DNA of 64,000 nt. Origin: Halichondria panicea (Eukaryota; Porifera; Demospongiae; Suberitida; Halichondriidae). Position numbers and translations under genes: made by a program. Positions 11,383 through 22,899 of this stretch are shown here, piece after piece. Location of the stretch: positions 1,008,303-1,072,302 of the forward strand of contig NC_087380.1 in assembly GCF_963675165.1 (NCBI RefSeq), in the 5' to 3' direction. The notes under the pieces were generated by a model. It was not told the origin of the DNA, made no database searches, and was given only the letters and a program-made list of their open reading frames with translations. Positions within the stretch are counted from its first letter, which is position 1; each line of letters begins with the position of its first letter.

Positions 11383-13746
11383 TTACAGTTCATTGTGTAG
11401 CGGTAAGCATTCTCCACTTGAGGGGAAATTCCCCTTGCTCTCAAGGACCCCCCAGGGAGCACACACCCAGGGGTCATTAGTAGCTCTCTGCCAGTCATTC
11501 AACTTCTTCTTTAGTGCCTCGAGCACCTCTCTATATTTCTCCTCCCCGGCTAGATTGATCAATTCCGTAAGATCTGCGTTAACATCATACAGTTCCCATT
11601 CAGCGCGATAGTAATACTCTTGCAGTGTTTTGAACCACTTAGTTGGCAAATTATTCGCAGTGCGATTCAGAAGATCTTGAAATGTCGGGGATACGTAGAA
11701 ATCTTGGTCAATCATAAAAGGCATTTTGTAGTTTAAGTTGTGTATCAGCTTGTACTGCTGTGTGCGTACAACTCTCATTGGATAGTACATAGTGACCTCG
11801 TGGAGATTATGACTAGCGTAGACGCTTTCCCAGCCGTGGTCCGGTTCCGATTCTAGGAGGGGGAGTAGAGACTTGCCTTGCAGTGTGACTGGATTCGGGC
11901 CGAAAAGCGTGTAGTTTGGGAATGGGATTGAAAACCAGTCGAGGACAGTTGGCACAATGTCCGTGAGGCTGACCATAGCTTCACTGCTTTGGCCCGAGCG
12001 TTTCGTTGAGAATGGACTTGAGACAAGCATAGGTTCTCCCATTCCAGAATCATAAAGATTAGTTCGTCCGTTTGGAAATGGAATTCCGTTGTCCGATGTA
12101 TAAATAACCAATGTGTTTTTATCGAATCCAAAATCTTTGAGTCCCTTCAGAAATAGTCCGACACCTTGATCCAATCTACTGATGGTTTTGTACTGAGCAG
12201 CCAGGTCACTTCGAGCAGCTGGTGTGTCTTGTACAAAGTACGGCACCAGCACATCGTCTGGGCTGTACTCCACTGGGCTCCAGTCTGGAATCAAACCTTG
12301 GCCAGATTTACCATCCCCAAATTTCTCACAAAATTGTCCAAATTCCGGATTAGTGGATCCACATCTGTGGGGATCATGAAAACCAATGTAGAGGAAGAAA
12401 TTAGAATTTGATAGTTTGGCTTGAGCGAGAAAATTGAAAGCTAGTATTTTCATGAGTGTGATGTTTCGTCCGACTTGGTTTATGGGAAAGTGTTCTTCTG
12501 TGTATGAGTATTGAAATGGGTAGACATAGTCTGGCGCAACGTGCTTCTTGCCAATGATGCCGGTCATAAAGGGCTTGCCAGAGCTGGGGTCTGCAGAAAA
12601 CATAGGTAGTAGTATAATAGATGAGAACTGCTAGTAACAAAACTATTCCTCAAAAAAACATTTACAAAAGCACAACAAGTGGTACTATAGCTGGTCCCTA
12701 GTTCAATCAATGGTTTCAGGACCCTTTCAACTGCCATACATGTACATCAATGGTTTCAGGGCCCTTTTAATTGCCATACATGTACATCAATGGTTTCAGG
12801 GCCCTTTTAATTGCCATACATGTACATCAATGGTTTCAGGGCCCTTTTAATTGCCATACATGTACATCAATGGTTTCAGGGCCCTTTTAATTGCCATACA
12901 TGTACATCAATGGTTTCAGGACCCTTTTAATTGCCATACATGTACCTTGAATTCCGTGGGGTCTAATTTCAACACTTTAAGATTTTCTGAAAAACACCTT
13001 AAAATGGTGTTATCAAATCAGTTATTTGCCAATTTGATCTCATACCATGGATTATATATAGCCCATGATCCAAGGCCGAAAATCAACAAATTGTGGCCCC
13101 GACAAAATTTTTTAAGGTTTTGGATTTAAACACATAATTTGAAAAGTATCTTTCTAGAATTTGTCGGCATTGGAATCAACGGTAGTAAAGTTATGGCTAT
13201 TCAACTATAACCCCCCCCCCCCCCCATGAGCACGATGTCATTACAATCACACTCGCCCAGTGTGTTGTTGAGGATGAGAGGTAGACTCTGCACTTTGTCG
13301 AATGAGTGAAAGTGATGGTAGGAGTGCTGCAGTCCGTACATCCCGTTCTCGTGTTGGGGAAGCCCTGTTAAAATGGCCGACCGACTTGGAGAGCAGCTAC
13401 TGACAGACGTGTATGCATTATGGAAGATTAGACTCCTCCCAGCTAGCTCGTCAAGATGAGGCGTCTTGCACTTGTCGTTTCCGTAAAATGAACTCTCAAA
13501 TCCACCATCATCTGCGACTATAACTAGTACATTCCGACCTTGATCAGGTTGCAAACCCAGGGCAACGGAGAGGATACCTGTATTAATAGATGGGACGATA
13601 AAAGCGATTCATGAGTTTACCTGACCAGTAGATCTATACCAGTCAGCCTCTTACTAACTAAATTGTATTTAAGGGTTATTATAATTATTACACATAGTGG
13701 CACACAGTCTCTAGCTAGAGAGATACTCACAGAGCAGTAAGAGCAT
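11383..13746 (-). CDS. SGSH: N-sulfoglucosamine sulfohydrolase (heparan N-sulfatase, sulfamidase)
   Basis: Three exons: 13746-13731, 13577-13251, 12590-11383; 516 aa (human 502). A signal peptide MLLLLCILSVALG spans the first junction. Asp28-Asp29 of VADDGGFES are metal ligands, and CSPSR at 67-71 is the sulfatase signature whose Cys67 becomes formylglycine. Family blocks follow: [79 protein letters not shown] and the conserved end PLHNEL. Known role: lysosomal removal of N-sulfate from heparan sulfate glucosamine; the human gene is mutated in Sanfilippo A. An AATAAA on the minus strand (tttatt at 11275-11280) lies about 100 bp past the stop. The end of exon 2 (TLGE, then Y) is the least certain junction. 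The gene is convergent with AGBL4, 176 bp apart. Confidence 0.95.
12710..12945. repeat. Tandem repeat of about 40 bp, six copies
   Basis: Unit contains atcaatggtttcagg, then cccttttaattgccatacat. It lies in SGSH intron 2, and its phrases also start the flanks of the neighbouring palindromic repeat. Confidence 0.9.
12946..13205. repeat. Interspersed palindromic repeat, copy C
   Basis: Same family as 6120-6470: ttgaattccgtggggtc, gattttctgaaaaac, a centre with taccatggattatat and cccatgatccaaggcc, then aagttatggc near 13190. Inside SGSH intron 2. Confidence 0.75.
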
Positions 13747-13897
13747 TGTTAATGTTGTAGCCAAAGAGGGGGTGGGGCTGATTTGCTTGGAAACACTTTG
13801 TTCTAACGACGACCTTTCCCAAAAATGTTTGAGCCAAACAATCAAGACCAAAATAATTAAGTGACATGATGGAGGAATACATGCACACATTGTTTGT

Positions 13898-15990
13898 TTA
13901 TCTCTTAGCAGCTAATGACTGGAGCAGTTTTTCCCTGAGTCTCTGTTCCACCATATCTCCCACTGCCTTGGTATTGTAGCCACTAGCTGAACCATCACTC
14001 CTCACGACTTCTTGAAGCATAGTATTCATTACAGTGCCTTCTTCTTGGTACTGCATCTCCTGCTCTGGTCCACTATTGTCTCCCTCAGTAGCACTGTCTT
14101 TATCGCAATGTGTTGCTTTCTTGAGAGCAGACTCTAAAGCTCGTTGTCTCAGTTCCATCTCCAATGCTTGATTCACGTCCTCCGTTAAATCCTCGGCTTC
14201 ACTGTCAGAACTAGCACCATCTTCTGTTGCATGCTTGGTTGGCAATTGTTCTGAGGTATTATTCAATGGAGAAATTACTGGTGCTTCTGATGTAACAGTT
14301 GTCACAGTATTACTGTCCATAGGATCTTCGATCTCTTCAGATTTATTGTTACATGGAGTGTCTTTATTAGCGCCTTGTTCATCATCACTGACATCGCTCA
14401 CGGCAATTTCTATGTCCATCTTTAGAGCCTCGGTAGTATCCTCGGTAGTATCACCGGTCTCCACTTCACCAGTCCCCACTGTCTGACTGGCAGAAGAGGA
14501 TTGCCCTAGTAGCTGCATTATTGTCTGATTGAGGTCAACCTCGGGAGGGGAGTCAGTAGTCTGGATAACGGAGATGATATCTTGCTCGCTCATGGACTGG
14601 AGCTTGGTCAGACAGAGCGCCTTCACACGCTTCATCTTGAGACCCTACACAAACAAACACAAGGTGTGGATAAGTATTGCAATCAAGTAGCTTAGAATTA
14701 TCACTCAATCTAAAGCTTCAGATCAACACAAGGAGATCCTGTAACAACTGTAGCAAATTTTGTGTTTACTCCTAAGTGATATGAATCAAATTGCTAATTT
14801 CGACCAAATACGGCCAAATACCATGGTATGTAGTTGAACATCTTTCAGCAGCTTTAACTTTAGTACCGTTAATCCAATGTCAAAAATTTTGTGATTTTCT
14901 GAAAGCTTAGAAAGAGACCTTTCAAATGATGTGTTGCAATCCAAAAATTTTTTGGGGCCCTAATTTATCATTTTTCGGCCTTGGACCATGGGCTATTATT
15001 CATGGTATCGCCATATCGGCAAATACTTTTATATCTCAAATACGATTTTTGATGACACCATTTGAACTCTTTTTTTCTAAGCTTTCAGAAAATCCTAAAA
15101 AATTTGACATTGGATCTACGGAATTTAAGTTATGGCAGCCGAAAGAATCCCCCCAAACCATTGAATATTATGCCCATGCATGCAATAGTTCAAGTGAAAA
15201 ATGCCAAATTACGGCCCCTGGATTAAAAAATATCATTTGAAAGGACTTTCAGGGACCTTGTTTAATCACAATCACCGAATGGTTCTCAGAAATGCTCGCC
15301 AATACGCAATCTACTCCACCTTAAGCACGTCTGGATTTAAACACATCAGGACTCTTTCTAAGCTTTCAGAAAATCATACATTGGATCAACGATACTAAAG
15401 TTATGGCTGTTAACTACACCTCCCCCCGTTTAATCAATCACTGAATGGTTTCGATACTTTTCAGACCGCTCGCTTATTTATTAAACACATTGTCCAACAA
15501 TACACAATCTTACTTCACCTTAAGCACGTCCGGAAGCATTCCCGACACATCCCCCGGTCCAAGTATAGTGAACACCTGGTCCAACAGCTGCCTACGATCA
15601 GACACATAGTGCTCCAGGCCCTGAGGCACTCTCACTGCCCCAGACGCCACCAGTTCAGCTAGCTCAGTTACAGTGCGTACTTTCAACCCAGACGAAGGGG
15701 CTTTCTTGGACGACTTGGAATGTCTGTATTGGAAGGACCGAACTTATAAATTAGGAGATTAGCTATAAAACACGTGCTCAGTATACAACCTGCTTCTTTG
15801 CAGCAAAATTCTAAAACAATACATCTAGATCAGATTCAATTTATGTAGGCACTTCTCACTTGGATTTTTGTTTTCTAGAGGAGTTTGTTGAATCTTTCCT
15901 TTTCTTCCTCAAGTCTTGTCTGTCCTTGTCAGAGCTCCTGCGTTTCCTTGGAGGCCGAGGAGGGCTCGCTACTCTGGATCTGGTAGCCAT
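13898..15990 (-). CDS. CAAP1: Caspase activity and apoptosis inhibitor 1 homologue
   Basis: Three exons: 15990-15860, 15723-15519, 14644-13898; 360 aa (human CAAP1 about 361). The N terminus is very basic (MATRSRVASPPRPPRKRRSS), as in the human protein. The conserved core reads HYVSDRRQLLDQVFTILGPG, then MLPDVLKGLKMKRVKALCL, matching the family's YISDKKEML and MLPDVLK blocks. A long acidic, Ser/Thr-rich linker follows. A second conserved block, ALEMELRQRALESALKKA, sits near residue 285 and matches the human ELEMRARAIKALMKA region. The human protein is reported to restrain caspase-10 and intrinsic apoptosis; function here is by homology only. CAAP1 lies 151 bp downstream of the SGSH start on the same strand and is divergent from ERMP1. 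Confidence 0.88.
14820..15180. repeat. Interspersed palindromic repeat, copy D
   Basis: Near full-length copy of the family in CAAP1 intron 2: gattttctgaaagcttagaa, aaatgatgtgtt, centre ggaccatgggctattattca, then aatttaagttatggcag. Confidence 0.8.
15181..15415. repeat. Interspersed palindromic repeat, copy E (rearranged)
   Basis: Continues directly from copy D with partial blocks of the same family (aaatatcatttgaaaggac, ctttctaagctttcagaaa, actaaagttatggctg). Confidence 0.6.
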
Positions 15991-16213
15991 GTACACGTAC
16001 GTCAGATCGATGAATGTGAAAAGGGTCGCTTACTTTATTTACAATTAATGATTATCAGATTAAATGTTTGAATATTTGACGATCTTTATCGTATTAATTT
16101 TAGGAAATGGTTAGCATAATCATAGATAGTAGAGGAAGTTTATGATTTAATTATGATTAAAATTATGCTGTGGTAATATAATTATTGCGTGCAGATCATT
16201 TGTACATTAAAAG
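15991..16213. promoter_or_regulatory. Bidirectional promoter region, CAAP1/ERMP1
   Basis: 223 bp between divergent start codons, very AT-rich. No clear TATA box is singled out. Confidence 0.45.
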
Positions 16214-19200
16214 ATGAAGTCAAGTATCAGGCAGAGGAGCGGCGTTTCTGCAGCCAGTAATGGCAAACACAGGAGGAAGGTCTCCTGGAACCCCGACATA
16301 CCTATAAACCAGCAGGCTGCATCTGTGACCAGCTTGGAAGACCCTCTACTCTCTGGACCACTTGTATTCCTCTATGTGCTGCTGCTCTCACTGCTGTGTG
16401 CTGGATCACTGTATTTGTACACATATCTTCCCAACCCAATTGCTAAGGGACAGCCAAACGATTTTCTAGCTGCAAATTCTCGTGCTCACATGGAAGACAT
16501 TGTTCGACTAGGTATACGCCACGTAGGCAGCGAAGCCAATGAAGTGCACACGAAAGCTCTTCTCCTCAAGAAAATCGACGAGCTCAAAACAACGGCAAGC
16601 GATAAAGTAAAAATTGAAGTCTCTGTGCAAGAAGTCTCCGGAAGTTTCTACATTGACTTCCTCGGTGGGATGACACACATCTATCAGAACATCTCAAACA
16701 TTGCCGTTCGTTTATCGAGGAAGTCATCAAAAGAACCGGAACATTCGTTTCTCATCAACTCGCATTATGATTCTGCTCTGGGAACTGTGGGTGCCAGTGA
16801 TGATGCTGTCAGTTGTGGTACAATGCTTGAAGTCATACGCTGTCTGTCCACCGAACCACATCCTCTGTCTGGTGACAACTCTCTTATATTTCTATTTAAT
16901 GGAGCAGAAGAAGTAATTTTAGTGGCCTCTCATGGATTTATCACGCAACATCCCTGGGCTAAACAGATTCGTGCATTTCTGAACCTTGATGCTGCCGGAG
17001 CTGGGGGGAAAGAGATAGTGTTTCAGACTGGTCCAAATCACCCCTGGCTAGCAAGACTGTATGCTAGGGTGGTCCCACATCCTCATGCATCTGTTGTAGC
17101 ACAGGAAGTGTTTCAGTCTGGTGTCATACCGTCTGATACTGATTTCAGGATATTTCGTGACTATGGACATGTGCCTGGTATTGATACAGCTTACTTCATC
17201 AATGGATACGTCTACCACACAGAGTGAGGGGGATTACTGTACTAGCTGTACTGTACTGTACCAGAGGAGGTACGACATCCGCGTGTCAAAGGAAATGTTT
17301 TAGACACACATTCCTTAGGTCAAAGTTCAATATAATAAGGAATGTGTGTGTTAAGACACGCGGATGTTGTACCTCCTCTGGTACTGTACTAGCTGTATTT
17401 TATTGTATTGTATCCCAGTGGGAATTAGCATGTGTTTTTGACTTCTCTCCATGCAGTTATATAACATTATACTCTTAATTTGTCTACATATAATTGTTGT
17501 TCCCACCTCCTCCACACACTCCACACTCCACACACTCCACACTCCACACACACACACTCCACACACTCCACACACTCCACACACACACACTCCACACACA
17601 CACTATACACACCCAGGTATGATGTTCCCTCGGCCATACCGGACGGCTCCATACAGAGGGCAGGTGAGAATGTGATAGCAATCCTCAGAGAAGTAGCCAC
17701 CTCCGAACAACTGGCCAATCCCAGCGAGGAGGACACTAACGGGAAGGTGAGAGAAATAGTACACTCATAGATTCTAAACCAACCAAACAAACCAAACATC
17801 TGCATTGAGTACTTCTACAACTTTATAAGCAGAAATGCTCCTCTAATTGACCTCAAATGTGTAGACTGGTGTCTAGTGTACTATAGTGTGATCTCACTGT
17901 ATACACTGTTAGCTAGTAGTTGGCTTGTGATAATTTTTATTTTGCATTTCAAGTTTTATTGTATTTTTTCTCAGGTTGTTTTCTTTGATATTATGGGACT
18001 CATGACTGTCGTGTATCCGTACCGCATGGGACGGGTCCTCAATATCACCATGGTAATAATCATACTTCTGTCCGTGTGGCTAGGAACTGGATCAAATGGA
18101 GACAAAGGTATTAAAAAATGATTGTATAGTAAGTGATAACTTTTAATTATCAGTTACAATGTATTAATTTCGAAACTTCCAGTTTTTTTAAATTAATTGC
18201 GATTATCTTGACTTCAGTTAAACCTTCGCTTTGGTTTGTTGTCAAGACTATGATCGTCATGGTGATCTCCTGGCTGGCCGCTATTGTCATGGCGATAATG
18301 ATTGCCCTGTTTCTAAGCAAGCTAGGGCGTGGTATGTCGTGGTTTGCCTACCCGCTAGTCACATTGCCCCTGTATGGAGTGTCTGCTGTCCTGGCTATAG
18401 GAGAGACTAACGTGCAGTGGATGAAGTGGGTAAGTACTAGCTAGCTGGGTATACCAACACAGTGTTGATTGCATGTACTGTACTCAGGTGTGATGTTTTT
18501 GTTTCCAGTAATATTTCTGTTTTCTGTATAATTATGGACTACTGATATTGTAGAGAGAGATAATTGTATTTACATTCACTTGTATTGTCACCCCTATGTG
18601 TATTACATTCACTATAATATTGCAACTCACACACACACACACACGCCCACACACACACACACACACACACACACAACACAGAACCGCGGTATGCCTCGTG
18701 TTGCCATGGAGAAGGCATCATTCCTAGCGGCACAACTCCTCACCTCATTCCTCCTCCTCTCAATGACAGCCCTCGGACTTTGCTCTGCCCTCCTGCCGCT
18801 TATACTGCTAATCATCCCCTTTATATTCAGAACCTTTCTTCTCGAGACTCTCATAGTCTCAGAGCTCACAAAAGGTCGCGACCTTTCCTTGTACGGACTT
18901 GCGTACACTCTGTGTTGTTTGCTCAGTACTGGTCTGCCTTTAATGCTGACAGTGCAACTTGACATGGCAGTAATGTCGATGTTTATACCTCTCACGGGGC
19001 GAATGGGATCAGAGGTACCTCCGGACCTCGTGATAGGTGTGGCCACTGCAGTACTGGCCTGTCTGCACTCTCCACACACTGTGAGGGAATAATCATATAT
19101 ACATAACCTTTCTCTGTGAAGTAGTATACTGCATAATACTATACTTAAATAGTGGTTCCTGTCATAATATGCAGCCAAGCATAATTATACTGACAAGTAC

Positions 19201-21528
19201 AGTCTACTAATTGCATTTTAATTTGTATTTGCCTTGAGGCAATTGAGAATTAAGTCGGTTTTATATGGTATCACTGGCTAAAATTAAGGTTTCATTTCAA
19301 TTAAACTTTGTATCCCTCCCTCATGCACGCGTGTGTGTGTGGTGATATGTACACTCTCCACATGTTGTGAGGGAATAATTATATAAACATGACCTTTCTC
19401 TGTGAAGTACGTATACTATACTTAAATAGTTTTTCCTACAAGTTATAGTCAAAAATATGCAGCCAAGCATAATTATACTGACAAGTACAGTTTACTGATT
19501 GCATTTTAATTTGTTTGCCTTGAGGCTATTGTGAATTAAGTCCGTTTATATGGTATCACTGGCTAAAGTGTTTCATTTCAATTAAAGTCTGTATCCCTCG
19601 CATGTACAGCTGTGTGTGGTGATATTTGCATCCAGTGCCAGTCTCAAGAGGTGGTCTGGAGTAGTCTTGTTGGCCATATTCAGCCTGTTCCTCTTCCTGG
19701 CTGCAACAGGCTACATACCTCCCTATTCTCTGTCTGACCCCAGCCACCCTAGACCAAAGAGACTCTACCTACAGGTATACGTCGCTGTGAGGCTTCACTG
19801 TTTAATTCTCTCAAAATGTTTCTTTACAGTAGAGTCGTTCTTCTTTTAAGTCTGGTTTGTGTTGCTCCCGAGGCACACTCCAGGGCTGTGTGGACCCTGG
19901 CTTGCATGTTATGATCTTGTAACCCCGGGCATGTAGCTACAATAAATGCATGTAGTGTGTGTGTGTATTCTTCTTGGCTAGATTAAACCACTACTTAGAT
20001 AATTATTACATCCATTGCCTGCCAGTTTGGCATGTAATATGTAGTATGTGATATAGGTATTTCAAAGGCATATAATTATCATTGGGTTGAGTTGGCTGCT
20101 TAGAAACGAGAGATATGTGTTGATTTGAAAAAATGAAAGCAGAGAAAATATTTCATTGATTGCTACGGCTTTTTATTATCACCTACCAACCATATGTACA
20201 TACGCCCACACAAACCACCCCCTCACACACAGCACACGGATAAGACACTGTACAATCTCGACGGCTCAGTAAACGCAACAAATTCATTTGTCCTCATCTA
20301 CCCGTTTGACTACCTCGGCTTGACACCTGTGATTGAAGTGACTCCAATGTTCAGGGAGGCCACCCTCTATCCATGTGAGGGCATCTACTGCTCTGAACCC
20401 ATCTATATACCCGTCAAGCACATGGCAAAGTGAGTGTGTGGGTGTGTATGTGTAAGTGTGGAAGAAGTGAGGGGTGTGTGGAAGAAGTGATATGTGTGTG
20501 TGGGCGTGGGGTGCTAGTCTATTTATTGTCTGAAGCTTCCATTTATAACTATCGCTAAAACCATTCCCACTCTCTCCACTGCACAGGGAGGCGTACCAGC
20601 TTCCTGGCCCTCCCCTAGATCATCTGGTGATGGGGAAGCTGAGCGTGGTTAGTGTTAGTAGTCATGGGGATAGGAGAAACACTACCTTCAGTGCAAAATG
20701 TGAGTAACCTAGCGTCTATCATAATTATGATCAATAATACACCGCCCACACACCCGCCCACACCACACACACACAGTCCCCCTCAGAGGCACCATGTACA
20801 TGGCTCCTGTTAAAGGTCGTATAATGACATCATGGTCCCTGGAGGCATTTGTGCCCCCCACCACCACATGCCCTGGCAGCTATGAGAAGGAAGGATGCTA
20901 CTTCATTTTCCTGTCCCGAGGTTTTGGAGAGGGAGAGTTCACATTCTGGATTGAAACAGAAGTGTGTTGTCACTATTACTCTAGTTATGGAGTTTGTCTT
21001 GTGTTAGCGTTCATAGTACTACCATTTTCATGCGACTCACTTGGAATTTTGGGGCATATATAAATAAAACTATTTGTAACCCTAAGCCGTGTACATAAGT
21101 AAACCACTCCACTATCTATCTTGGTCTTGTGTAAACTATTGCACATATCTCAAGTAACTTTATCATTTGCCCCAGCTTCCAAGTTAGCTGTACAGCAGTA
21201 CCTGCTATCAATACACTTCCTTGTAACAACATCATGTCCATGTTGGGTCCAGTGTTAAGTACTTACTACCTTGGTAATGATGCATTCGGATTTGTCACCT
21301 TAGTGTACTATCCTCTTGAGCTCTCATAATCATCTTCCACAAGATTTATTGCCCTTCCTTCCACAGGGCGACCCCGCCATGGCAGAAACCATAGAGATAG
21401 CGTATACGTCTCAGAACCTCGACCCTCCCCTCTCACACACTCCTCGTCTACACGAGCTCCAGTCCTCTCTGCCAGAGTGGGTCACTTGCATTTCATGGAC
21501 ATCCAAATACTTGCGTTGGATATTTTAA
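16214..21528 (+). CDS. ERMP1: Endoplasmic reticulum metallopeptidase 1 (M28 family, Felix-ina)
   Basis: Ten exons: 16214-17223, 17617-17746, 17975-18107, 18218-18429, 18682-19080, 19610-19774, 20233-20429, 20587-20699, 20777-20961, 21367-21528; 901 aa (human 904). One membrane segment lies at about residues 49-72. The M28 domain carries likely zinc/catalytic residues His184 (SHYDSA), Asp196-Asp197 (GASDDAV), Glu232-Glu233 (NGAEE), Asp259 and His335 (YHTE). FQSGVIPSDTDFRI is a family signature. Exons 3-6 encode several more hydrophobic helices and exons 7-10 the lumenal C-terminal domain. Known role: ER membrane peptidase with ties to ovarian follicle organisation and ER stress. An intact second copy of the last exon lies at 26635. 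Read-through of intron 9 would add an alternative C terminus whose stop at 21061-21063 overlaps AATAAA (21062-21067). Confidence 0.95.
17258..17384. mobile_element. Hairpin element in ERMP1 intron 1
   Basis: Arms 17258-17287 and 17355-17384 are inverted repeats of 30 bp with one mismatch (gtaccagaggaggtac at the outer end), with further short inverted matches inside. The flanking tgtactagctgta phrase is repeated directly on both sides. It begins 34 bp after the exon 1 donor. Confidence 0.75.
18630..18680. repeat. (CA)n tract ending at an ERMP1 acceptor
   Basis: CA repeat that runs directly into the exon 5 acceptor (acacaacacag|aac). Confidence 0.9.
19072..19640 (+). repeat. Diverged tandem duplication (about 285 bp) in ERMP1 intron 5
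   Basis: The stretch from the exon 5 donor (tctccacacactgtgaggga) to a phrase like the exon 6 start (gtgtgtggtgatat) is repeated from about 19356 to 19620 with scattered changes. The duplication therefore copied a donor and part of an acceptor/exon border; only the outer ones are used in the model. Confidence 0.75.
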
Positions 21529-21850
21529 ATTGAATTGAATTGATTTTTAGGCCAATATTATTTTTAGGCACAACTGATTTAAGTTTTGTTTGATTTAATG
21601 ATTTATTTTTCTGATTATTTGTCTGATTACGGTGAATTGAATACGACCCGACCCCTTGCGTTATATATACATGTACAGGAAAGGAAAGGGTGATATAATA
21701 ATACGTAATGTACATTGGAATGTGATGTTGTTATTATAGGCCAATGTGTACAGCATGCTGTTCTGTGCTTATCAGGCTTCATCTAATTAGTGGTCTCAGT
21801 TAATTAGTGTGCCTGATGTGTATGGCCATCAATAGTCTGTGAGCTCGAGG
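21128..21850. repeat. Segmental duplication, copy 1 (contains ERMP1 last exon)
   Basis: Direct repeat of 26391-27160 with high identity by eye, including intron sequence, exon 10 and about 300 bp of 3' flank. The two copies are about 5.26 kb apart. Confidence 0.85.
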
Positions 21851-21876
21851 CTGTCATCTACACGTAGGGGAGGCGT

Positions 21877-21928
21877 AGCCTCTATCCCAGGCCGAGTTTT
21901 CGCGAAAACTCGGCCTGGGATCGAGGCT
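21877..21928. repeat. 52 bp near-perfect palindrome without loop
   Basis: The inner 38 bp (21884-21921) are perfectly self-complementary around TTCGCGAA; extending to agcct and aggct adds one mismatch per arm. The ends match the element at 9922-9978. Confidence 0.85.
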
Positions 21929-22899
21929 AAGGGGAGGCATGCTGCAATCAAAATAATAATTTTGGTAAAGGTCGACACAGTAACACTTAAAAGTGTCTTT
22001 TCATTTTCATTACTACACCAACCATTGTAAAAATTAATGTTCAATAATGTTTGTATGTTCATTATCATAATTATTGTTCAGTTTGCAGTGCTCTTGCACA
22101 CCAGAGACAGAGAGAGAGTCCTCCCTCCATGCAGTGTGACAGCCAGCACCGTCGCGAGTATGTAGCACTGCATCGCTGGCCCCCCGCCCATCCGCCCATG
22201 GGACCATCTGGGATATCTGTAGCAAATGGTTGTGATATCTCAATTGAATACAGTTAAGGTAGCAATAACCAACCTAGAGGCTGTCCCAGTCCAGGTTATT
22301 AGAAGGTAGTCTGGCCACGAGACTAATTAGTTACATCCAGGTGGTTAGAATTTGCTATCCAATGGAGATTCTCATGTAGGAGTTGCTGTTGCCTACAGGG
22401 ACAAAGCATCGTGTATATACATGTAGGGTATCATACGCACACCCACCTAACATGAGGGTGTGGCCATCATGTGGGTGTGGCCACAGTTGTAGTAGGGTGT
22501 GGTCTGACCACTCCCCCTCCAGAGAACCAGTAGATCGAGTTCATTTTTCATTTACAGTATGACAAACGAAAAGGAAATGAAAAATGATGGGGCGCCCCAA
22601 AAGTATGATTGTGATGAGTTATGTATGATGGTTCATTGCAGCAGCTAGCTGTGGGTACAAGGGAGAGGGGTTAGCAACATGCATCATTAATACACAAAAG
22701 GACAATAAGAAGTTAGCAACTGCTGCCTCCTACAGATCAAGACACACAGCTATCTATAAGGAAGGACAGATTACACACTCACTCGTGGTTGAGGAGGAGG
22801 ACATTGTTGCTTATTCCATCAGTGTTTGTGGGATTTGGTGATGTACATCAGTAGATATGCTTGACTTCAGTATGTGACGTGGTGGATACTCCCTCCAGT

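Noticed and set aside
22051-22257. Possible exon reading LAHQRQRESPPSMQCD
   Set aside because: It lies after a pyrimidine-poor acceptor, has no partner exon in phase and no recognised similarity.
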